This document shows positions 62,085 to 64,000 of a stretch of 64,000 nucleotides of DNA, one piece after another. The DNA comes from Bradyrhizobium iriomotense. GTDB taxonomy: Bacteria; Pseudomonadota; Alphaproteobacteria; Rhizobiales; Xanthobacteraceae. Each line of letters begins with the position of its first letter. Position 1 is the stretch's first letter. The notes beneath the pieces were generated by a model. It worked only from the letters and a program-made list of their open reading frames with translations. It had not been told where the DNA came from and did not search any database. The stretch is taken from NCBI RefSeq assembly GCF_018129405.1, contig NZ_JAFCLP010000019.1, positions 1 to 64,000 on the forward strand, read 5' to 3'. A program made the translations under genes and the position numbers.

Positions 62085-63707
62085 TCAATTCTCCTCGCTG
62101 CTCGATCCCTCGCGCAGGTCCGGCTTGATGGCGTCCTCCGGCAGCGCATGAGCCACCGGCTGGGCCGTGACGGCGATCTCCGGGCCGACCTCGCGGCCGC
62201 GGGCGCGGATCAGGCGCTCATAGGCCGAAACGAGCGTGACGTAGGGGCTGACCCAGATCCAGCCGTCGCGGGTGAACACCTGGACGTCAAAATGCAGATG
62301 CATCGAGGTGCCGGCGGGATGGTCGAGATAGTTCGAGACCACGCCGATCTTCTCGCCTTCGGCCACGATGCGACCGTTGAGCAGGCCATCGGCATTCATC
62401 GCCTGCGGATTCATGTGCATGTAGCGGAAGCGGATGTGCTCCTTTCGGCTGTTGACCTGAAGCGTCGCGGCCTGGTCCTTAGACGTGCGGATCACGACGG
62501 CGTCGCGCACCGCGACGACGGCGCGCTGCTTGCGATCGCAGGGTTCGCGTCCTTCACCGGGCGGCGGGCACTCGGCCGCACGGATGTCCTCGCCCTGGTG
62601 GCCGTAACCGCCGGCGCATTGCCAGACTTCGAAGCTGCGGGACTCGCAGAAATTGTCGCGCCAGGGATAGGCGGTCGGACCATCGCTCTTGTCGCGCCTG
62701 GCGTAGGACTGCGAGCGCACGAAAGCGGGCGTCTTCTCCAGGGGAAAGCGGATCTGCGCATAGGCGATCACGTCGGGATGGCCGCTCTTGTTGCGGTAGC
62801 CGGTGTTCGGGATGATGTCGCCGCTCGGCCGGTAGCCGAAATCGAGTGAGCGCGTCGCGGGACGATCGAGCACGTTGGAGGCAATGTCCGTCAGCGGCCG
62901 CATGCGCTGGCCGCCGGCGATGCGCAGCGCTTTCAGGAAGCGCTCGGCGACCGGATAGGCCTCCTTGCAGGCCAGCCGCCGCGGTTTTGCGACGCTGTCG
63001 AGGCACTGGACCGACACCACATAGGCGACGCCGAAGCGCGTGAAGGCGTAGCGCACATAGCCTTCCCGGATGAACCTGCGCAGGTCCGGATAGGTTGCGG
63101 CGAGCGGCTTGACCGGCTCGCCCTTGCCGCCGGAGGGATCGGCAACGTCATAGAGCAGCGCCGAGCCGGTGATCTGCACCTCGACCGGCCTTGCGAAGAC
63201 ACGCGAGGGCATGCCGTCGCCGGCGCCGGGCTCTAGCGAAAAGGTCGCGCTGTAACCCGCGGGACCGGCATCGAACATGTCCATGGGATTGAAATCGGCC
63301 TGATAACGCGACAGCGACAGGCTCGATGGCGCGCCATTGCGCCGGGCCTCGAGATAGGCGCCGGCGTCGAACGGCAGCAGCACGGGCACGGCGCTGCGGG
63401 CAATGCCGGAGAAGAATTGCGAGGAGACCCCGTTGAGCTGCACCAGGGCCGGTGTTGCGCGCGGATCGTAGCGCGGCACCGATCGGCGGGGCACGAAGGT
63501 GAAATCGCCGGCGATCTGGGGATGGCTGTTGATCTCGACGCGAAGCTGGTCGAGCGCTGCGCGCCAATCGACGCGCAGGGCCGTGAGCGACGGGCTGCGG
63601 AATTCATCCGCGGCCAGCGGAACGGCAATGAGGGGCGACAGCGACGCCAGAAGAAGCGAGACGAAGCGGAAACTCTTCCCAACCACTGTCTCGCCCCCCG
63701 GCGGCAC
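62085..63707 (-). CDS. Periplasmic M23-family metallopeptidase-like protein
   Basis: 540 residues from a GTG start; GTG at 63686 is an alternative. A signal segment (VSLLLASLSPLIAVPLAA) is followed by a 330-residue region of unknown fold. The C-terminal third has the lysostaphin-type motifs: H370 and D374 in GHQGED, YMHMN and H470/H472 in HLHFD. The zinc ligands therefore seem intact, and a peptidoglycan substrate is likely. The long N-terminal region was not recognised. Confidence 0.82.
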   Translation of the reverse strand: MPPGGETVVGKSFRFVSLLLASLSPLIAVPLAADEFRSPSLTALRVDWRAALDQLRVEINSHPQIAGDFTFVPRRSVPRYDPRATPALVQLNGVSSQFFSGIARSAVPVLLPFDAGAYLEARRNGAPSSLSLSRYQADFNPMDMFDAGPAGYSATFSLEPGAGDGMPSRVFARPVEVQITGSALLYDVADPSGGKGEPVKPLAATYPDLRRFIREGYVRYAFTRFGVAYVVSVQCLDSVAKPRRLACKEAYPVAERFLKALRIAGGQRMRPLTDIASNVLDRPATRSLDFGYRPSGDIIPNTGYRNKSGHPDVIAYAQIRFPLEKTPAFVRSQSYARRDKSDGPTAYPWRDNFCESRSFEVWQCAGGYGHQGEDIRAAECPPPGEGREPCDRKQRAVVAVRDAVVIRTSKDQAATLQVNSRKEHIRFRYMHMNPQAMNADGLLNGRIVAEGEKIGVVSNYLDHPAGTSMHLHFDVQVFTRDGWIWVSPYVTLVSAYERLIRARGREVGPEIAVTAQPVAHALPEDAIKPDLREGSSSEEN

Positions 63708-63724
63708 CTGTCTCGATCCCTCGC

Positions 63725-64000
63725 TTAGTCCTTGGCGCGCTCGGCGTAGGAGCCGTCTTCGGTCATCACCACCACGCGGGTGCCGACCGTGATGTGCGGC
63801 GGCACGGTGGTGCGCACGCCGTTGGACAGCACCGCGGGCTTGTAGGAGGAGGAGGCGGTCTGGCCCTTGGTCACGGGCTCGGTGTCGACCACTTCCAGCG
63901 TCACGCGCTGCGGCAGGGCGATCGAGACCGGGTTGGTGTCGTGCATCGACAGCTTGACCGTCATGCTCTCCTGAAGATACGCGGCAGCATCGCCGACGAC
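63725..64000 (-). CDS. efp: Elongation factor P (C-terminal part)
   Basis: The last 91 residues of EF-P; the gene runs off the right edge. [22 protein letters not shown] and [25 protein letters not shown] match domains II and III. EF-P relieves ribosome stalling at proline runs. The N-terminal domain with the modified lysine lies outside the window. The M23-like gene starts 17 bp past its stop. Confidence 0.96.
   Translation of the reverse strand, partial: VVGDAAAYLQESMTVKLSMHDTNPVSIALPQRVTLEVVDTEPVTKGQTASSSYKPAVLSNGVRTTVPPHITVGTRVVVMTEDGSYAERAKD

Noticed and set aside
1-64000. tRNA, rRNA, riboswitch or integrase genes
   Set aside because: I found no cloverleaf-like intergenic sequence, no rRNA stretch, no clear riboswitch and no integrase or complete insertion sequence in the gaps between genes. 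A covariance-model scan would be decisive.

Overview
The window is high-GC alphaproteobacterial chromosome, most probably Bradyrhizobium or a close relative in the Nitrobacteraceae. This rests on the suf operon layout, the paired small outer-membrane barrels with AADL-type signal ends, the class I PHA synthase, the tripartite tricarboxylate transporter (TTT), and several families of short palindromic repeats between genes. Genus assignment is by recognition, not by search. No rRNA, tRNA, CRISPR, integrase or intact insertion sequence was seen.

Layout. 1-4280: 3' end of sufB followed by sufC, sufD, sufS, sufT and sufA, a tightly packed Fe-S cluster assembly operon. 4300-11650: a TfoX-like protein with a histone-H1-like tail, a divergent FabA, a diguanylate cyclase, a DEAD-box helicase, an AraC regulator, a secreted caspase-like protein and a small membrane protein. 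11750-20320: FAD monooxygenase, two outer-membrane barrels, an SDR, parE, a DedA protein, and an exported metallo-beta-lactamase-fold (MBL) gene broken by a one-base frameshift. 20760-31820: paiB-argC, MAPEG, phaC, a lipoprotein, a PLP aminotransferase with homoserine dehydrogenase, glpX, a HAD hydrolase and a TauE/SafE permease. 31800-37020: a TetR-controlled RND efflux pump with two perfect operators. 37100-40400: four minus-strand genes (hydrolase, cupin, NAD(P)-binding protein, exported MBL protein).

40585-47750 is the most system-like region: a GntR/FCD regulator divergent from a predicted operon encoding a crotonase-fold protein, a class III CoA-transferase, TctC, TctB, TctA and a PdxA-family dehydrogenase. 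I read it as an uptake and catabolic unit for an unknown carboxylic acid. The crotonase-fold protein lacks both classical hydratase glutamates, and three copies of a 12-14 bp site lie in and beside the promoter region.

47950-50900 carries a class III nucleotide cyclase with TPRs and a secreted phytochelatin-synthase-like protein, both less GC-rich by eye than their surroundings. 51100-64000 holds an L,D-transpeptidase, a soluble chemoreceptor with its signalling tip N-terminal to its sensor, recJ, an SDR/class II aldolase pair, a MltB-type transglycosylase, a MarR-controlled AhpD-like/cupin unit with two operator repeats, a solute-binding protein, a periplasmic M23 peptidase and the 3' part of efp.

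No feature here is clearly a wholly new system. The best leads are the TTT/CoA-transferase/PdxA operon, the inverted chemoreceptor, the degenerate second parE tail and the mobile-looking palindromic repeats, one of which sits inside the TTT operon. All domain calls were made by reading translations, without database searches.
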